A DNA stretch of 64,000 nt from Pigmentiphaga litoralis (lineage in GTDB: Bacteria; Pseudomonadota; Gammaproteobacteria; Burkholderiales; Burkholderiaceae_B). Below, piece by piece: positions 45,004 through 53,773 of the stretch. Each line of letters begins with the position of its first letter. Positions within the stretch are counted from its first letter, which is position 1. The notes beneath the pieces are model-generated. The model ran no database searches, was not told the origin of the DNA, and was given only the letters and a program-made list of their open reading frames with translations. The stretch covers positions 1-64,000 of the forward strand of contig NZ_BMXQ01000001.1 in the NCBI RefSeq assembly GCF_014651835.1, given 5' to 3'. A program made the translations under genes and the position numbers.

Positions 45004-46497
45004 TTGACCGAAATCGTAGGATGGGTGACGGCAGCTGCTGCCGTATTGGCGGCGATTGGCGCATGGGTGGCAGTGCTGCGGCGGCCGCAAGGCACCGAGG
45101 CCGACGCGGTCGAAGCCATGTTCGATCGGCAGGACAATCTGGAGCGGCAGCTGCGTGCCGACTTGCAAGAGACGCAACGTGCCTTGCGCACCGAAATCGC
45201 CGAATCCATGCGCGGCTTGCGCACGGAACTGACGCATAGCCTGTCGCAAAACCAGCAGGCCCTGGGCGGCCAGCAGGCGCACCAGGCGCAGCTGCTGCAC
45301 CAGCAACTCGATGCCTTCGCCCAGAATTTGAGCACGCTCACTGCGCACCTGCAGGAACGGTTCGATCACCTGCGCACGTCCCTTGCGCGCGATGCCGTGG
45401 CGGCGCGCGAAGAGGGCGCGGCGTCCTTGCAGGGGTTTGCCGATCGTTTCGAACAGCAGCTTCGTGTCCTGACGGAAGCCAACGAGCGCCGCATGACCGA
45501 CGTGCGCAACGTGGTCGAAACGCGCCTGAAAGACATGCAGGCCGACAACGGCGCCAAGCTCGAAGAAATGCGCCGCACCGTGGATGAAAAGCTGCACGCC
45601 ACGCTTGAACAGCGGCTGGGCGAATCGTTCAAGCTGGTGTCGGACCGACTGGAATCCGTGCACAAGGGCCTGGGCGAAATGCAGACCCTGGCGGCCGGCG
45701 TGGGCGATCTCAAGCGGGTACTGACGAATGTGAAATCGCGTGGCACCTGGGGCGAAGTGCAACTGGGCATGCTGATCGAACAGATCATGACGCCGGCCCA
45801 ATATGCCCGCAACGTCAAGCCGGTGCCGGGCAGCGATGAACTCGTGGAATTTGCGATTCGCCTGCCGGGCCGGGGTGATGGCAGCGTGCCGGTGTGGCTG
45901 CCGATCGATGCCAAGTTCCCCAAAGAAGAATACGAACGTCTGGTGGATGCGCAGGACCGCGCCGACATCGACGCGGTGCGCACTGCAGGCGCCGCATTTG
46001 AAAAAGGCGTCGAACTGGAAGGCAGACGCATCGGCACCAAATACGTCGCGCCACCGCATACCACTGACTTTGCAATCATGTTCCTGCCGACCGAAGGCTT
46101 GTATGCCGAGGTGCTGCGGCGCACGGCGCTGATGGACCGCCTGCAGGCCCTGCGCATCAATGTGGCCGGCCCGAGCAATCTGTCGGCGCTGCTCAACAGC
46201 CTGCAGATGGGGTTCCGCACGCTGGCGATCGAGCAGCGGTCGTCCGAAGTCTGGAATGTGCTGGGCGCGGTCAAGTCCGAGTTCGGCAAGTTCGGCGAGG
46301 CGCTTGCCAGCGTGAAGAAAACGCTCGAAACCGCCAGCAACAAGATCGGTCAGACGGAAACCCGGACTCGTGCCATGCTTCGAAACTTGAAGAGCGTGGA
46401 AGCGCTGCCAGAGACCGACGCTCAACGTCTGCTCGGCACGCGGCCCGAAGATATGGCAAGCGAAGAGGCGGACGACGCCGCGGCCAGCCCCGGATGA
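45004..46497 (+). CDS. rmuC: RmuC-family DNA recombination protein
   Basis: 497 residues from a TTG start preceded by AAGGGG. One N-terminal membrane helix (about 4-24), a long coiled coil (about 35-215, Gln/Glu/Leu-rich) and the RmuC nuclease-like domain (about 225-450). The latter shows GTWGEVQLGMLIEQIMTP, VWLPIDAKFPKEEYERLVDA and FAIMFLPTEGLYAEVLRR, all diagnostic. RmuC limits inversions at short inverted repeats. No ATG nearby keeps the conserved helix, which supports TTG. A probable acyl-CoA dehydrogenase gene follows after 68 bases. Confidence 0.92.
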   Translation: MTEIVGWVTAAAAVLAAIGAWVAVLRRPQGTEADAVEAMFDRQDNLERQLRADLQETQRALRTEIAESMRGLRTELTHSLSQNQQALGGQQAHQAQLLHQQLDAFAQNLSTLTAHLQERFDHLRTSLARDAVAAREEGAASLQGFADRFEQQLRVLTEANERRMTDVRNVVETRLKDMQADNGAKLEEMRRTVDEKLHATLEQRLGESFKLVSDRLESVHKGLGEMQTLAAGVGDLKRVLTNVKSRGTWGEVQLGMLIEQIMTPAQYARNVKPVPGSDELVEFAIRLPGRGDGSVPVWLPIDAKFPKEEYERLVDAQDRADIDAVRTAGAAFEKGVELEGRRIGTKYVAPPHTTDFAIMFLPTEGLYAEVLRRTALMDRLQALRINVAGPSNLSALLNSLQMGFRTLAIEQRSSEVWNVLGAVKSEFGKFGEALASVKKTLETASNKIGQTETRTRAMLRNLKSVEALPETDAQRLLGTRPEDMASEEADDAAASPG

Positions 46498-46565
46498 TGC
46501 CATCGCTGCGATGATCGCATTGTTGCCATGGACAACCATGTCGTGGATCACGGCAAGGAGGCATG

Positions 46566-48293
46566 ATGGATCGCTTCAGTACGCATGACGTCGACAACCA
46601 GGTCGATCCCCTTCCCGATTACTCGCTGTTTGCCACTGACGACGCCTTGCGTGAAGGGGTGCAGCGCGAAGGCGCCGCGGCACACGTGCCGGCGCTGGAA
46701 GCGCATGGCGCGTGGCTGGGTCTGGCATCGACGCGGGACGCGGGCCGCCTTGCCAATCGGCACCCCCCTGAACTGCTTGCGTTCGACACCGTGGGACGGC
46801 GTGTCGACCAAATCGACTGCCATCCGGCCTGGACTACCTTGCTCACCGGCATATGGAAGCAGGGCCTGCATGCCGGACCCTGGGCAATGGCAGGCGAAGG
46901 CAGCGAGGGCGCGTCGGGACCGGGATCGCACGTAGCCCGCATTGCCGGCTACCTGATGCAGGGCCAGGTCGAAGCCGGCACCCTGTGCCCCACCACCATG
47001 ACCTTTGCCGCGTCCGCCGTGCTGGACAACGAACCGGCCGGCGCGATCGACTTTGCCCGCGACTGGCTGCCCGCCATGCGATCCACCGACTTCGATCCGT
47101 CGGACCAGCCCATCACGCAGAAACGATCGGCGCTGATCGGCATGGGGCTGACGGAAAAGCAGGGCGGGTCCGACCTGCGCGACACCCGTACGCGCGCCGC
47201 GCCCCTGCATCCATCCGGCACCCACGGCCGCGGCCAGGCCTATCGGCTGGTGGGTCACAAGTGGTTCTATTCGGTGCCGCAGTCCGATGCGCACCTGGTG
47301 CTGGCGCAGGCCGAGAGCGGACTGTGCTGCTTTTTCGTGCCGCGCTGGCGGCCCGATGGCACCCGCAACGCCGTGCACATCCAGCGCCTGAAAGACAAGC
47401 TGGGCAACCGCAGCAACCCGAGCGCCGAAGTGGAATTTTGCGATGCCTGGGGTGTCATGGTCGGCGAGCCTGGGCGGGGCCTGCAGTTGCTGCTGACCAT
47501 GGCCACGCTGACGCGGCTCGATTGCGTGGCCGGCAGCGCGGCATTGTTGCGGCAAGCGGTCGTGCAGGCCGTGCACCACTGCGCCGGTCGGCGGGCGTTC
47601 GGTGCGCGGCTGCTGGATCAGCCCTTGATGCGCCACGTGCTGGCCGACCTGGCGCTGGAAAGCGAAGCCGCCACGGCATTGGCCTTGCGGCTGGCTGGCG
47701 CCTTTGACCGGCCCGACGATCTGCTGGAACGCGCGATCCGCCGCATCGTCACGCCCGCCGCCAAGTATTGGGTGACCAAACGCACGGTGGCCGCCATCGG
47801 CGAATGCCTGGAAACCTGGGGCGGCAATGGCTATGTCGAAGCCGGCCCCATGCCGCGCCTGTTCCGCGAAGCCCCGGTCAATGCGATCTGGGAAGGGTCC
47901 GGCAACGTCATGTGCCTGGACGTGCAGCGCGCGATCGCGCGCGAGCCCGAGTCCTTTGCGGTCCTGGTGGCCGAACTGCGCAATGGCGTCGGCATCCATG
48001 CCGCGTACGACCGGGCCCTGGACGAATGCCTGGTGCTGTGCGCCGAGCCATCGCCGTACCAGGCCCGCCGCGCCGCCAGCCTGCTGGCCTTGCTGCTGCA
48101 AAGCGCGATCCTGATGCGGCACGCGCCGCTGCCGGTGTCGCAGGCCTTCATTGCGGCCCGGCTGGGCGGATCGAGCTGGCTCGCGGGCGATGGCGGGGTG
48201 CCCGAGACCCTGGTCGACGCCATCCTGGCGCGCGCGTGGCCGCCCTCGGTGGCGGTCGCGCCCGCGCCGATGACGACCGAGGATCCCGCCTGA
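46566..48293 (+). CDS. AidB-like acyl-CoA dehydrogenase
   Basis: 575 residues. The acyl-CoA dehydrogenase fold has the AidB arrangement: TTMTFAASAVL, the FAD-contact segment GMGLTEKQGGSDLRDT and GHKWFYSVPQSDAHLVLAQ. A C-terminal CLETWGGNGYVEAGPMPRLFREAPVNAIWEGSGNV closes the flavin site. E. coli AidB belongs to the Ada response to alkylating damage and also binds DNA; whether this one does is unknown. Two ATGs overlap the ribosome site; the second (46566) has the better spacing from AAGGAGG. It follows rmuC by 68 bases. Confidence 0.9.
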   Translation: MDRFSTHDVDNQVDPLPDYSLFATDDALREGVQREGAAAHVPALEAHGAWLGLASTRDAGRLANRHPPELLAFDTVGRRVDQIDCHPAWTTLLTGIWKQGLHAGPWAMAGEGSEGASGPGSHVARIAGYLMQGQVEAGTLCPTTMTFAASAVLDNEPAGAIDFARDWLPAMRSTDFDPSDQPITQKRSALIGMGLTEKQGGSDLRDTRTRAAPLHPSGTHGRGQAYRLVGHKWFYSVPQSDAHLVLAQAESGLCCFFVPRWRPDGTRNAVHIQRLKDKLGNRSNPSAEVEFCDAWGVMVGEPGRGLQLLLTMATLTRLDCVAGSAALLRQAVVQAVHHCAGRRAFGARLLDQPLMRHVLADLALESEAATALALRLAGAFDRPDDLLERAIRRIVTPAAKYWVTKRTVAAIGECLETWGGNGYVEAGPMPRLFREAPVNAIWEGSGNVMCLDVQRAIAREPESFAVLVAELRNGVGIHAAYDRALDECLVLCAEPSPYQARRAASLLALLLQSAILMRHAPLPVSQAFIAARLGGSSWLAGDGGVPETLVDAILARAWPPSVAVAPAPMTTEDPA

Positions 48294-48411
48294 ATTTCCC
48301 GCCCGGCCGGGGCCGCACCGGTGTTGATATCAAGGGTGCGGGCACCTCTGCTACAGTGTCCGCTCCAGTCCAATCCGCGCGCCTTGCGCCCGCACTTTTT
48401 ACTTAGATGCC

Positions 48412-49098
48412 ATGCTTTCTCAACAGGAACTCAAGCAGCAGGCGGCCGATGCGGCCCTGCAATTCGTCGACGAGGTGGCCGCGCCCGACGTCGTGATCGG
48501 TGTCGGCACCGGTTCGACCGCCGACCTGTTCATCGATGGCCTTGCGGCCTACCAGGGCCGCATCCGCGGCGCGGTCGCGAGTTCCGAACGCAGCGCGGCC
48601 CGTCTGGCGTCGCACGGCATCGACGTCTTCGATCTGAACGACGTGGCATGGATGCCTATCTATGTGGATGGCGCTGACGAGATCGACGATCATCTTCATA
48701 TGATCAAGGGCGGCGGCGGCGCGCTCACACGCGAAAAGATCGTGGCGTCGGTGGCCGAGAAATTCATCTGCATTGCCGATGAGTCCAAGCTGGTGGACCA
48801 CATGGGGACGTTCCCGCTGCCCATCGAGGTGATCCCGATGGCGCGCGAAGCGGTCGCGCGCATCGTGCGCCTCCTGGGCGGCACGCCCACTCTGCGCGCC
48901 GGGTTCACCACTGACAACGGCAACATCATCCTCGATGTCAAAGGCATGCGCATCACCGAACCGCAAGGGCTCGAAAAGGTGCTGAACGACATTCCGGGCA
49001 TCGTCACCAACGGCCTGTTCGCCCTGCGCGGCGCCGACGTGGCCCTGCTGGCGACCCAGTCCGGCGTGCGCCGGCTGGACAAACCCCGCCACGTGTGA
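48412..49098 (+). CDS. rpiA: Ribose-5-phosphate isomerase A
   Basis: 228 residues, normal length. The motifs [17 protein letters not shown] (phosphate loop), YVDGADEID and [16 protein letters not shown], plus the later [12 protein letters not shown] strand, are all intact. It interconverts ribulose 5-phosphate and ribose 5-phosphate in the pentose-phosphate pathway, supplying nucleotide synthesis. No strong Shine-Dalgarno precedes the ATG. It stands 118 bases after the AidB-like gene and 159 bases before phoU, all in the same direction. Confidence 0.96.
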   Translation: MLSQQELKQQAADAALQFVDEVAAPDVVIGVGTGSTADLFIDGLAAYQGRIRGAVASSERSAARLASHGIDVFDLNDVAWMPIYVDGADEIDDHLHMIKGGGGALTREKIVASVAEKFICIADESKLVDHMGTFPLPIEVIPMAREAVARIVRLLGGTPTLRAGFTTDNGNIILDVKGMRITEPQGLEKVLNDIPGIVTNGLFALRGADVALLATQSGVRRLDKPRHV

Positions 49099-49182
49099 AC
49101 CTCCGCTGACGTGCTGCAGGCGCCGCGGCGCCTGTGGCCGTTATGCGACGCCATTTGCGGCACTCTTCGCGGCGACATATTC

Positions 49183-49204
49183 CGGTCACATGATGTTCAT
49201 AAAC
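49183..49204 (+). promoter_or_regulatory. Possible Pho box upstream of phoU
   Basis: CGGTCACATGA and TGTTCATAAAC are two adjacent 11-base units resembling the PhoB half-site CTGTCATAAAA (about seven matches each). They end 53 bases before the phoU ATG. Confidence 0.4.
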
Positions 49205-49257
49205 TGCGTGCTGGAATTCGCCCTCGCTACTCTGCCATTGTCTCGTAAGGAGCCGGC

Positions 49258-49959
49258 ATGACTGAACATACCCACAAACAATACGACGCTGAACTCGAAG
49301 AGGTCCGCTCGCGCTTCCTCCAGATGGGCGGCCTGGTCGAGTCACAGATCACTGCGGCGATCGATGGCCTGGCGAACGGCGACCTGGTGGCGCTCGATGC
49401 CGTCGTGCAGCGCGACGCCGAAGTCAACCGCTTCGAGATCGAACTGGACGAGGCGTGCAGCCACATCCTGGCGCGCCGTCAGCCGGCCGCGGGTGACCTG
49501 CGCATGATGATCACGGTCATCAAGATGATTACCGACATGGAACGCGCCGGCGACGAAGCCGAGAAGATCGCGCGCATGGCCAAGCTCATCCATGAGGCCG
49601 GCCGCATGAACATGCCGGCCGTCGAACTCTGGCACATGGCCAACAGCGTGGTCACCATGCTGCGCAAGGCGCTGGACGCCTTTGCGCGCCTGGACGCGCA
49701 AGCCGCCGCCCAGGTCGTGCGCCAGGACAAGGTCGTCGATGCCGAATGGCAAGGCGTGATCCGCCAACTGGTCACGTACATGATCGAAGATCCGCGCACC
49801 ATTTCGCGGTCGATCGAACTGCTGTTCATCGCGAAGGCGCTGGAACGCATTGGCGACCACGCCAAGAACATGTGCGAACTGGTGGTGTACATGGTCAAGG
49901 GCCGCGATGTGCGCCACACGGGTGTCGACAACGTGGAACGCGAAGCCGCCGCCAACTGA
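49258..49959 (+). CDS. phoU: Phosphate-system regulator PhoU
   Basis: 233 residues, two repeated three-helix PhoU domains (about 15-110 and 120-220). The metal-cluster motifs are MITDMERAGDEAEKIAR in the first and KALERIGDHAKNMCELVVYMVKG in the second. PhoU restrains PhoR/PhoB signalling and the Pst transporter. The pst and phoBR genes that usually flank it are not in the window, so it is an orphan copy here. AAGGAG lies six bases before the ATG, and a Pho-box-like pair is upstream. A bidirectional terminator follows. Confidence 0.95.
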   Translation: MTEHTHKQYDAELEEVRSRFLQMGGLVESQITAAIDGLANGDLVALDAVVQRDAEVNRFEIELDEACSHILARRQPAAGDLRMMITVIKMITDMERAGDEAEKIARMAKLIHEAGRMNMPAVELWHMANSVVTMLRKALDAFARLDAQAAAQVVRQDKVVDAEWQGVIRQLVTYMIEDPRTISRSIELLFIAKALERIGDHAKNMCELVVYMVKGRDVRHTGVDNVEREAAAN

Positions 49960-50017
49960 TCGCTGCGATCCGGGCACGCCGCGGGGCCGGTGGCCCGGCG
50001 CGCCGGACAGGTTGCGG

Positions 50018-50063
50018 ATAAAAAAAGACCGATGCGCGGATGCAGCATCGGTCTTTTTTTATT
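50018..50063. terminator. Bidirectional terminator between phoU and yggX
   Basis: AAAAAAGACCGATGC, loop of nine, GCATCGGTCTTTTTTT: a nine-base perfect stem with A and T runs on the two sides. It closes both convergent genes. Confidence 0.92.
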
Positions 50064-50106
50064 GCTGAGCTCAGGCCGGCACGGGTGGGCGCCGGGCTGG
50101 CGGCGG

Positions 50107-50379
50107 TCAGGCCGTCGGGGGCACGTAGCCGTGCACGTCTACCGTGCCGCCTTCGAACAGGAACTTTTCCATCTGCTGCGCCAGGTACTTGCGGGCGCGG
50201 CTGTCGGCCAGGTTCAGGCGGTTTTCGTTGACCAGGCGCGTCTGGTTCTGCACCCAGTCGGCCCATGCTTCTTTTGACACGTTCTGGTAGATGCGCGCGC
50301 CCAGTTCACCGGGGTAGGGGGCGTAATCCAGCCCTTCGGCTTCGCGCTTGAGTTTGACGCATTGAATCATTCGAGCCAT
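50107..50379 (-). CDS. yggX: Fe(II)-trafficking/oxidative-damage protection protein YggX
   Basis: 90 residues, the family length. The start [52 protein letters not shown] is diagnostic, including the single conserved cysteine (Cys7). YggX protects iron-sulfur enzymes from superoxide and handles labile Fe(II). CAGGTG lies before the ATG. It diverges from a small Cys-rich gene, with facing TACAAT boxes between them. Confidence 0.95.
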   Translation of the reverse strand: MARMIQCVKLKREAEGLDYAPYPGELGARIYQNVSKEAWADWVQNQTRLVNENRLNLADSRARKYLAQQMEKFLFEGGTVDVHGYVPPTA

Positions 50380-50412
50380 GGGGCACCTGCAAAAGAGGGT
50401 TGCGATCTCTCG

Positions 50413-50439
50413 ATTGTAGCGAAGTCGACCGCCTACAAT
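50413..50439. promoter_or_regulatory. Face-to-face -10 boxes forming an inverted repeat
   Basis: ATTGTAG (50413-50419) and CTACAAT (50433-50439) are perfect inverted repeats. Read outward, each gives a TACAAT -10 box, one for yggX (leader about 27 bases) and one for the plus-strand gene, where transcription would begin at about its ATG. The -35 regions are weak, so it could instead be an operator. Confidence 0.45.
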
Positions 50440-50444
50440 GCGGC

Positions 50445-50858
50445 ATGGACGCTGCCTCTCTTTCGCGCTGGACCGCCGCCGACCTTCGGCAGGCCGCCCA
50501 CGCCGCGCAATCTTCCCGCAATACCAACCCGGTTGCAGCCGCCTGCCCGGCCTGTCACGCCTTGGTCTGCCCCGGGTGGGAATCGCTGCCGGTGTACTTT
50601 GACCAGAACCGTCTGGAACCGGTCGCGACCCTGCGGTCCCCCGATGACGACACGCCCACGGTCGAGGAACACCACCCCGACGGCACGCACGGCTGGTCGG
50701 CCGATGCCCCCATTGCGCCCGACTGGTTCCCGTACAACCGCTGCGACGTGTGGCGCTGCCGCACCTGCAGCCGCCTGTTCCTGCGGTACACGGAGTACGG
50801 CGGGTATTACGTGGACGAGCGCGTTCGCGAAGTCCGGGCGGACCTCATTCCGCAGTGA
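50445..50858 (+). CDS. Conserved Cys-rich (zinc-ribbon-like) protein
   Basis: 137 residues. Two cysteine pairs, CPACH (about 34-38) and CRTC (about 106-109), with a further Cys before the second, could bind zinc. Tyrosine- and tryptophan-rich segments ([29 protein letters not shown]) lie around the second pair. I recognise no characterised family, though the pattern looks like small Burkholderiales zinc-ribbon proteins. The ATG at 50445 has no ribosome site, and the nearest -10 would start the message at this codon, so it may be leaderless. Its 3' end overlaps the convergent Bug gene by 14 bases. Confidence 0.65.
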   Translation: MDAASLSRWTAADLRQAAHAAQSSRNTNPVAAACPACHALVCPGWESLPVYFDQNRLEPVATLRSPDDDTPTVEEHHPDGTHGWSADAPIAPDWFPYNRCDVWRCRTCSRLFLRYTEYGGYYVDERVREVRADLIPQ

Positions 50859-51840
50859 TGCCCGCCGCTTTGACGACGCGGCTCCACTTTTCCGTTTCGC
50901 TGCGTACGAAGCCCGTCAGCTCGCCGCGGCTCACGCGCATGCCCTGAATGCCCTGACCCAGCAAGGCCTTGTCCACGTCTGCATCCGCCAGCGCGGCAGT
51001 AAGCGATGTCGACAGGCGATCGAGCACCGGCGCCGGCGTGCCCTTGGGCGCGAACAGGCCCATCCACAATCCCGTCTCGTAGCCCTTCATGCCCGCTTCG
51101 GCCACGGTCGGCACGTCGGGCAGCAGCGGCATCCGCTGCGCGCCGGTGACGGCCAGCGCTTTCAGGGCGCCGGTTTTCACATGCGGCAGGACGGGCATGA
51201 CCGATCCGAACTGGATGTCGATGGTGCCGTTCAGGGTATCCGTGACCGATTGCGCCGAGCTTTTGTACGGGACATGCGTCATCTGGATCTTGGCCAGAGT
51301 CGACAGCAACTGCGCCGACAGATTGGCCATGCTGGTCGTGCCGGCCGACGCATAGGTCAGCTTGCCCGGCTGGGCCCTGGCCTGCGCAATGAAGGCCTGC
51401 AGGTCGGCATAGGGCATCTTGGACGCCGTCACCAGCACGTAGGGCGACGAGCCGATCAACCCGATCGGCGTCAGGTCCTTTTCCGGGTCGAACGACAGGT
51501 TGCTGTTCAGGCTGGGGCCGATGGCCTGGGTGCTGACCGTGCCCAGCAGGATCGTGTAGCCGTCGGGCGCGGCGCGCACCACGGCTTCGGCGCCAATGAA
51601 TCCGCTGGCGCCGACACGGTTGTCGATGATGACCGTCTGGCCCAGGCTGGCCGACATTTTCTGTCCGACCACCCGCGCGGCCGCGTCGGTCGCGCTGCCG
51701 GCCTGGAAGGGAACGATCAGCCGGATGGCATGGTTCGGGTAGGCGTCCTGGGCGATGGATGCCTGCGGCGCCAGGGTGGGCAGCAGTCCAATCAGCCCCG
51801 CGCAGACAAACCGGGGAAGGTGGGCGGTGAAGGCGTGCAT
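50845..51840 (-). CDS. Bug (TctC) solute-binding receptor
   Basis: 331 residues: a signal peptide (1-30, ending LAPQASIAQDAYP), then the Bug fold with HAIRLIVPFQAGSATDAAARVV, the VIIDNRVGASGFIGAEAV strand, DGYTILLGTVST and GALKALAVTGAQRMPLLPDVPTVAEAG. It binds a small carboxylic acid in the periplasm. It is the last gene of a set starting with a carboxymuconolactone-decarboxylase-like gene and a 2-hydroxyacid dehydrogenase, but a 152-base gap with a 14-bp minisatellite separates it from them. The ligand is unknown. Confidence 0.87.
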   Translation of the reverse strand: MHAFTAHLPRFVCAGLIGLLPTLAPQASIAQDAYPNHAIRLIVPFQAGSATDAAARVVGQKMSASLGQTVIIDNRVGASGFIGAEAVVRAAPDGYTILLGTVSTQAIGPSLNSNLSFDPEKDLTPIGLIGSSPYVLVTASKMPYADLQAFIAQARAQPGKLTYASAGTTSMANLSAQLLSTLAKIQMTHVPYKSSAQSVTDTLNGTIDIQFGSVMPVLPHVKTGALKALAVTGAQRMPLLPDVPTVAEAGMKGYETGLWMGLFAPKGTPAPVLDRLSTSLTAALADADVDKALLGQGIQGMRVSRGELTGFVRSETEKWSRVVKAAGITAE

Positions 51841-51906
51841 GAAAGTCTCCCTGCCGCGATGGACCGCAGCGGTGTTGTCGTTATTGTGGTGGTCGTTGTC
51901 GTGGTT

Positions 51907-51962
51907 CTGTGGTCGATATTCTGTGGTCGTTATTCTGTGGTCGTTATTCTGTGGTCGTCGTT
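51907..51962. repeat. 14-bp tandem repeat upstream of a Bug receptor gene
   Basis: Four units of CTGTGGTCGTTATT start at 51907, 51921, 51935 and 51949; the first has one change (GATATT) and the last diverges at its end. Degenerate GTGGTCGTTGTC-like copies extend it to about 51874. The 14-base period is not a multiple of three, and the array lies in the leader or promoter of the downstream receptor gene. Confidence 0.85.
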
Positions 51963-51992
51963 CTTGCAGTCGTCGTTCTCGCGGCGCGTCCC

Positions 51993-53084
51993 TCAGGGCC
52001 GCAGCGCCCGGTCCAGGCCGGTAATCAATTCTTCAAAGTCGCCGGTCGCGTTGGATCGCGGGCTGCCCGCCAGGTGCGGCGTCAGCACCACCTGCGGATA
52101 TTGCAGCAGTTCGTCATCGTCATTGCCCGGTTCGGTCCACAGGGTGTCCAGTCCCATCCCGCCCAGGGTGCCGTCGCGCAGCGCTGCCAGCACCGCGTCG
52201 CGCGACATGACCTGGGCGCGCGACACATTGATCAGGCGCACCCCGCGTTTCATCTTCTTGAAGGCGGCGTCATCCAGCAGGTTTTCGGTGGACGGCGTGG
52301 CGGGCAGTTGCGCCAGCAACCAGTCCGATGTCGCGAGCAGCGTGTCCATGTCACGATACGCCGCGTGCCAGGTCCGCTCCGTTTCCGCGTCCAGCGGCGT
52401 GCGTTGGGTATAGATGATCTTCATGCCGAACGCTTGCGCACGCACCGCCACTTCGCGGCCGATTTCACCAAACCCGATGATGCCAAGGGTTGCACCCTGC
52501 AGCATTGCAATGTCCGGAATGCGCGCCCAGTTCGAACTGGGCGTATGCCGCCGATCGAACGGCGCCGGCGCAAAGCCCGCGGCTTCAAGCAGCGCCACGC
52601 TGGTCTTGCCGTTGACTTCGGGCAGGCGTTTGGCCAGCGCCAGCATCATCATCAAGGCCTGTTCCGCACAGGCCACGTTGGCGCGGCGGCGCAGGGTCAG
52701 CACCGGCACGCCGCGCGCTTCGCAGGCCTGGCTATCAATGTTGCGGGTGATGAAACCGAACTTCTGCACCACGCGCAAGCGGGGCGCCAGCGCCAGTTCA
52801 TCAGCCCCGATCGGCAGTGATTCGACCACCACCGCATCGGCATCGGGCAAGGCCCGGTGCAGTTCTTCCACCGTCTCGACAAAGGTGACGCGCGATGGGG
52901 CGACGCGTGGACAGCGGTCCCGCAAGGCCTGCCGCCAGCCATCAAAGTCCGGCACGTCATGCGCAAAAAAATCGGCAAAGGCGGCACGGCGGTCCGCAGT
53001 GCACTGATCGTTGAGAACCACATCGATCACGCGCGTGAAGACGTCCTGCTCGACAACGAGATGCGGGCGTGAGGTCACGGTCAT
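51993..53084 (-). CDS. D-2-hydroxyacid dehydrogenase family protein
   Basis: 363 residues. The NAD-binding Rossmann motif GIIGFGEIGREVAVRAQAFG is in the middle. The catalytic set has an Arg in RLINVSRAQ, an acidic residue in LDTLWTEPGNDDDELL and a His in LTPHLAGSP near the end. The family reduces 2-oxoacids or oxidises D-2-hydroxyacids; phosphoglycerate dehydrogenase is a relative. The N-terminal 60 residues are longer than usual. It lies 28 bases downstream of the carboxymuconolactone-decarboxylase-like gene in the same operon. The substrate is not evident. Confidence 0.85.
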   Translation of the reverse strand: MTVTSRPHLVVEQDVFTRVIDVVLNDQCTADRRAAFADFFAHDVPDFDGWRQALRDRCPRVAPSRVTFVETVEELHRALPDADAVVVESLPIGADELALAPRLRVVQKFGFITRNIDSQACEARGVPVLTLRRRANVACAEQALMMMLALAKRLPEVNGKTSVALLEAAGFAPAPFDRRHTPSSNWARIPDIAMLQGATLGIIGFGEIGREVAVRAQAFGMKIIYTQRTPLDAETERTWHAAYRDMDTLLATSDWLLAQLPATPSTENLLDDAAFKKMKRGVRLINVSRAQVMSRDAVLAALRDGTLGGMGLDTLWTEPGNDDDELLQYPQVVLTPHLAGSPRSNATGDFEELITGLDRALRP

Positions 53085-53112
53085 TCCAGTTCAAAGGGGG
53101 TTGGGCGACGGA

Positions 53113-53673
53113 TCATTCCGGATCGATCTGCAGCGCGTTGAGCACCCGCGTGTGCATGTTGTAGGCGCCGATCAGCACCGACAGTTCGACGATCTGCCGC
53201 ACGTCGAATGTCGGACGCAGCCGCGCAAAGACGGCATCGGGCACCTGCGCTTCGCGTGTCAGCGCGTCGACATATGCGATCACGGCCTGCTCGGTCGGGG
53301 TGAAGGCATCACTGTTGACCGTGTCGGCCAGCAGCGCATCACATGCTGCTTCGTCCAAGCCGTCCTTGCCCGTGAAGTGCTGGCGGTGAACGTCGACGAC
53401 ATAGCCCGCGTGATTGAGCACGGCAACCCGCAAGATCACGATCTCGCGCAGGCGCGCGCCCAGCTGGGTCTTCCAGCGCACGGCATTGATGAAGGCCAGC
53501 CATTCTTCGGCGATTGCCGGGCTGTGCAGCAGCAGGCCGTAGACCGGAATCAGCTTGCCGCGGCGTTCAGCGCGAATCCGACCAATGGCGGGCGCCAGTT
53601 CGGGGTGGGTCGTTTCGTCGACGTAAGGGATACGGGCCACGGGAGCTTCCGGTAACGAGCCCCAAGGGCCCAT
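53113..53673 (-). CDS. Carboxymuconolactone-decarboxylase-like protein
   Basis: 186 residues of the all-helical CMD/AhpD fold. The core RLREIVILRVAVLNHAGYVVDVHRQHFTGKDGL carries the family histidine region. The CxxC of AhpD peroxidoreductases is absent here (NHAGYVVDVH), so a thiol-peroxidase role is unlikely. FTPTEQAVIAYVDALTREAQVPDAVF is also typical. It is first in a minus-strand operon with a 2-hydroxyacid dehydrogenase and a Bug receptor, divergent from a LysR gene. A role in degrading an aromatic-derived or lactone compound fits, but the reaction is unknown. Confidence 0.82.
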   Translation of the reverse strand: MGPWGSLPEAPVARIPYVDETTHPELAPAIGRIRAERRGKLIPVYGLLLHSPAIAEEWLAFINAVRWKTQLGARLREIVILRVAVLNHAGYVVDVHRQHFTGKDGLDEAACDALLADTVNSDAFTPTEQAVIAYVDALTREAQVPDAVFARLRPTFDVRQIVELSVLIGAYNMHTRVLNALQIDPE

Positions 53674-53729
53674 GGCGCCGATTTAAGCAAGGGCGCGTCG
53701 CCAGATCGATAGGGCCGCGTCGATAGTAA

Positions 53730-53747
53730 TATCGATGCCAATCGATA
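53730..53747. promoter_or_regulatory. Palindrome in the LysR/CMD divergent promoter
   Basis: TATCGAT-GCCA-ATCGATA, a perfect dyad with seven-base arms. Further CGATAG copies lie just upstream. It covers an in-frame ATG (53735) upstream of the better LysR start and is a likely LysR binding site. Confidence 0.5.
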
Positions 53748-53773
53748 ACGCTATTCGCTTGTGGAGCGTGGCC

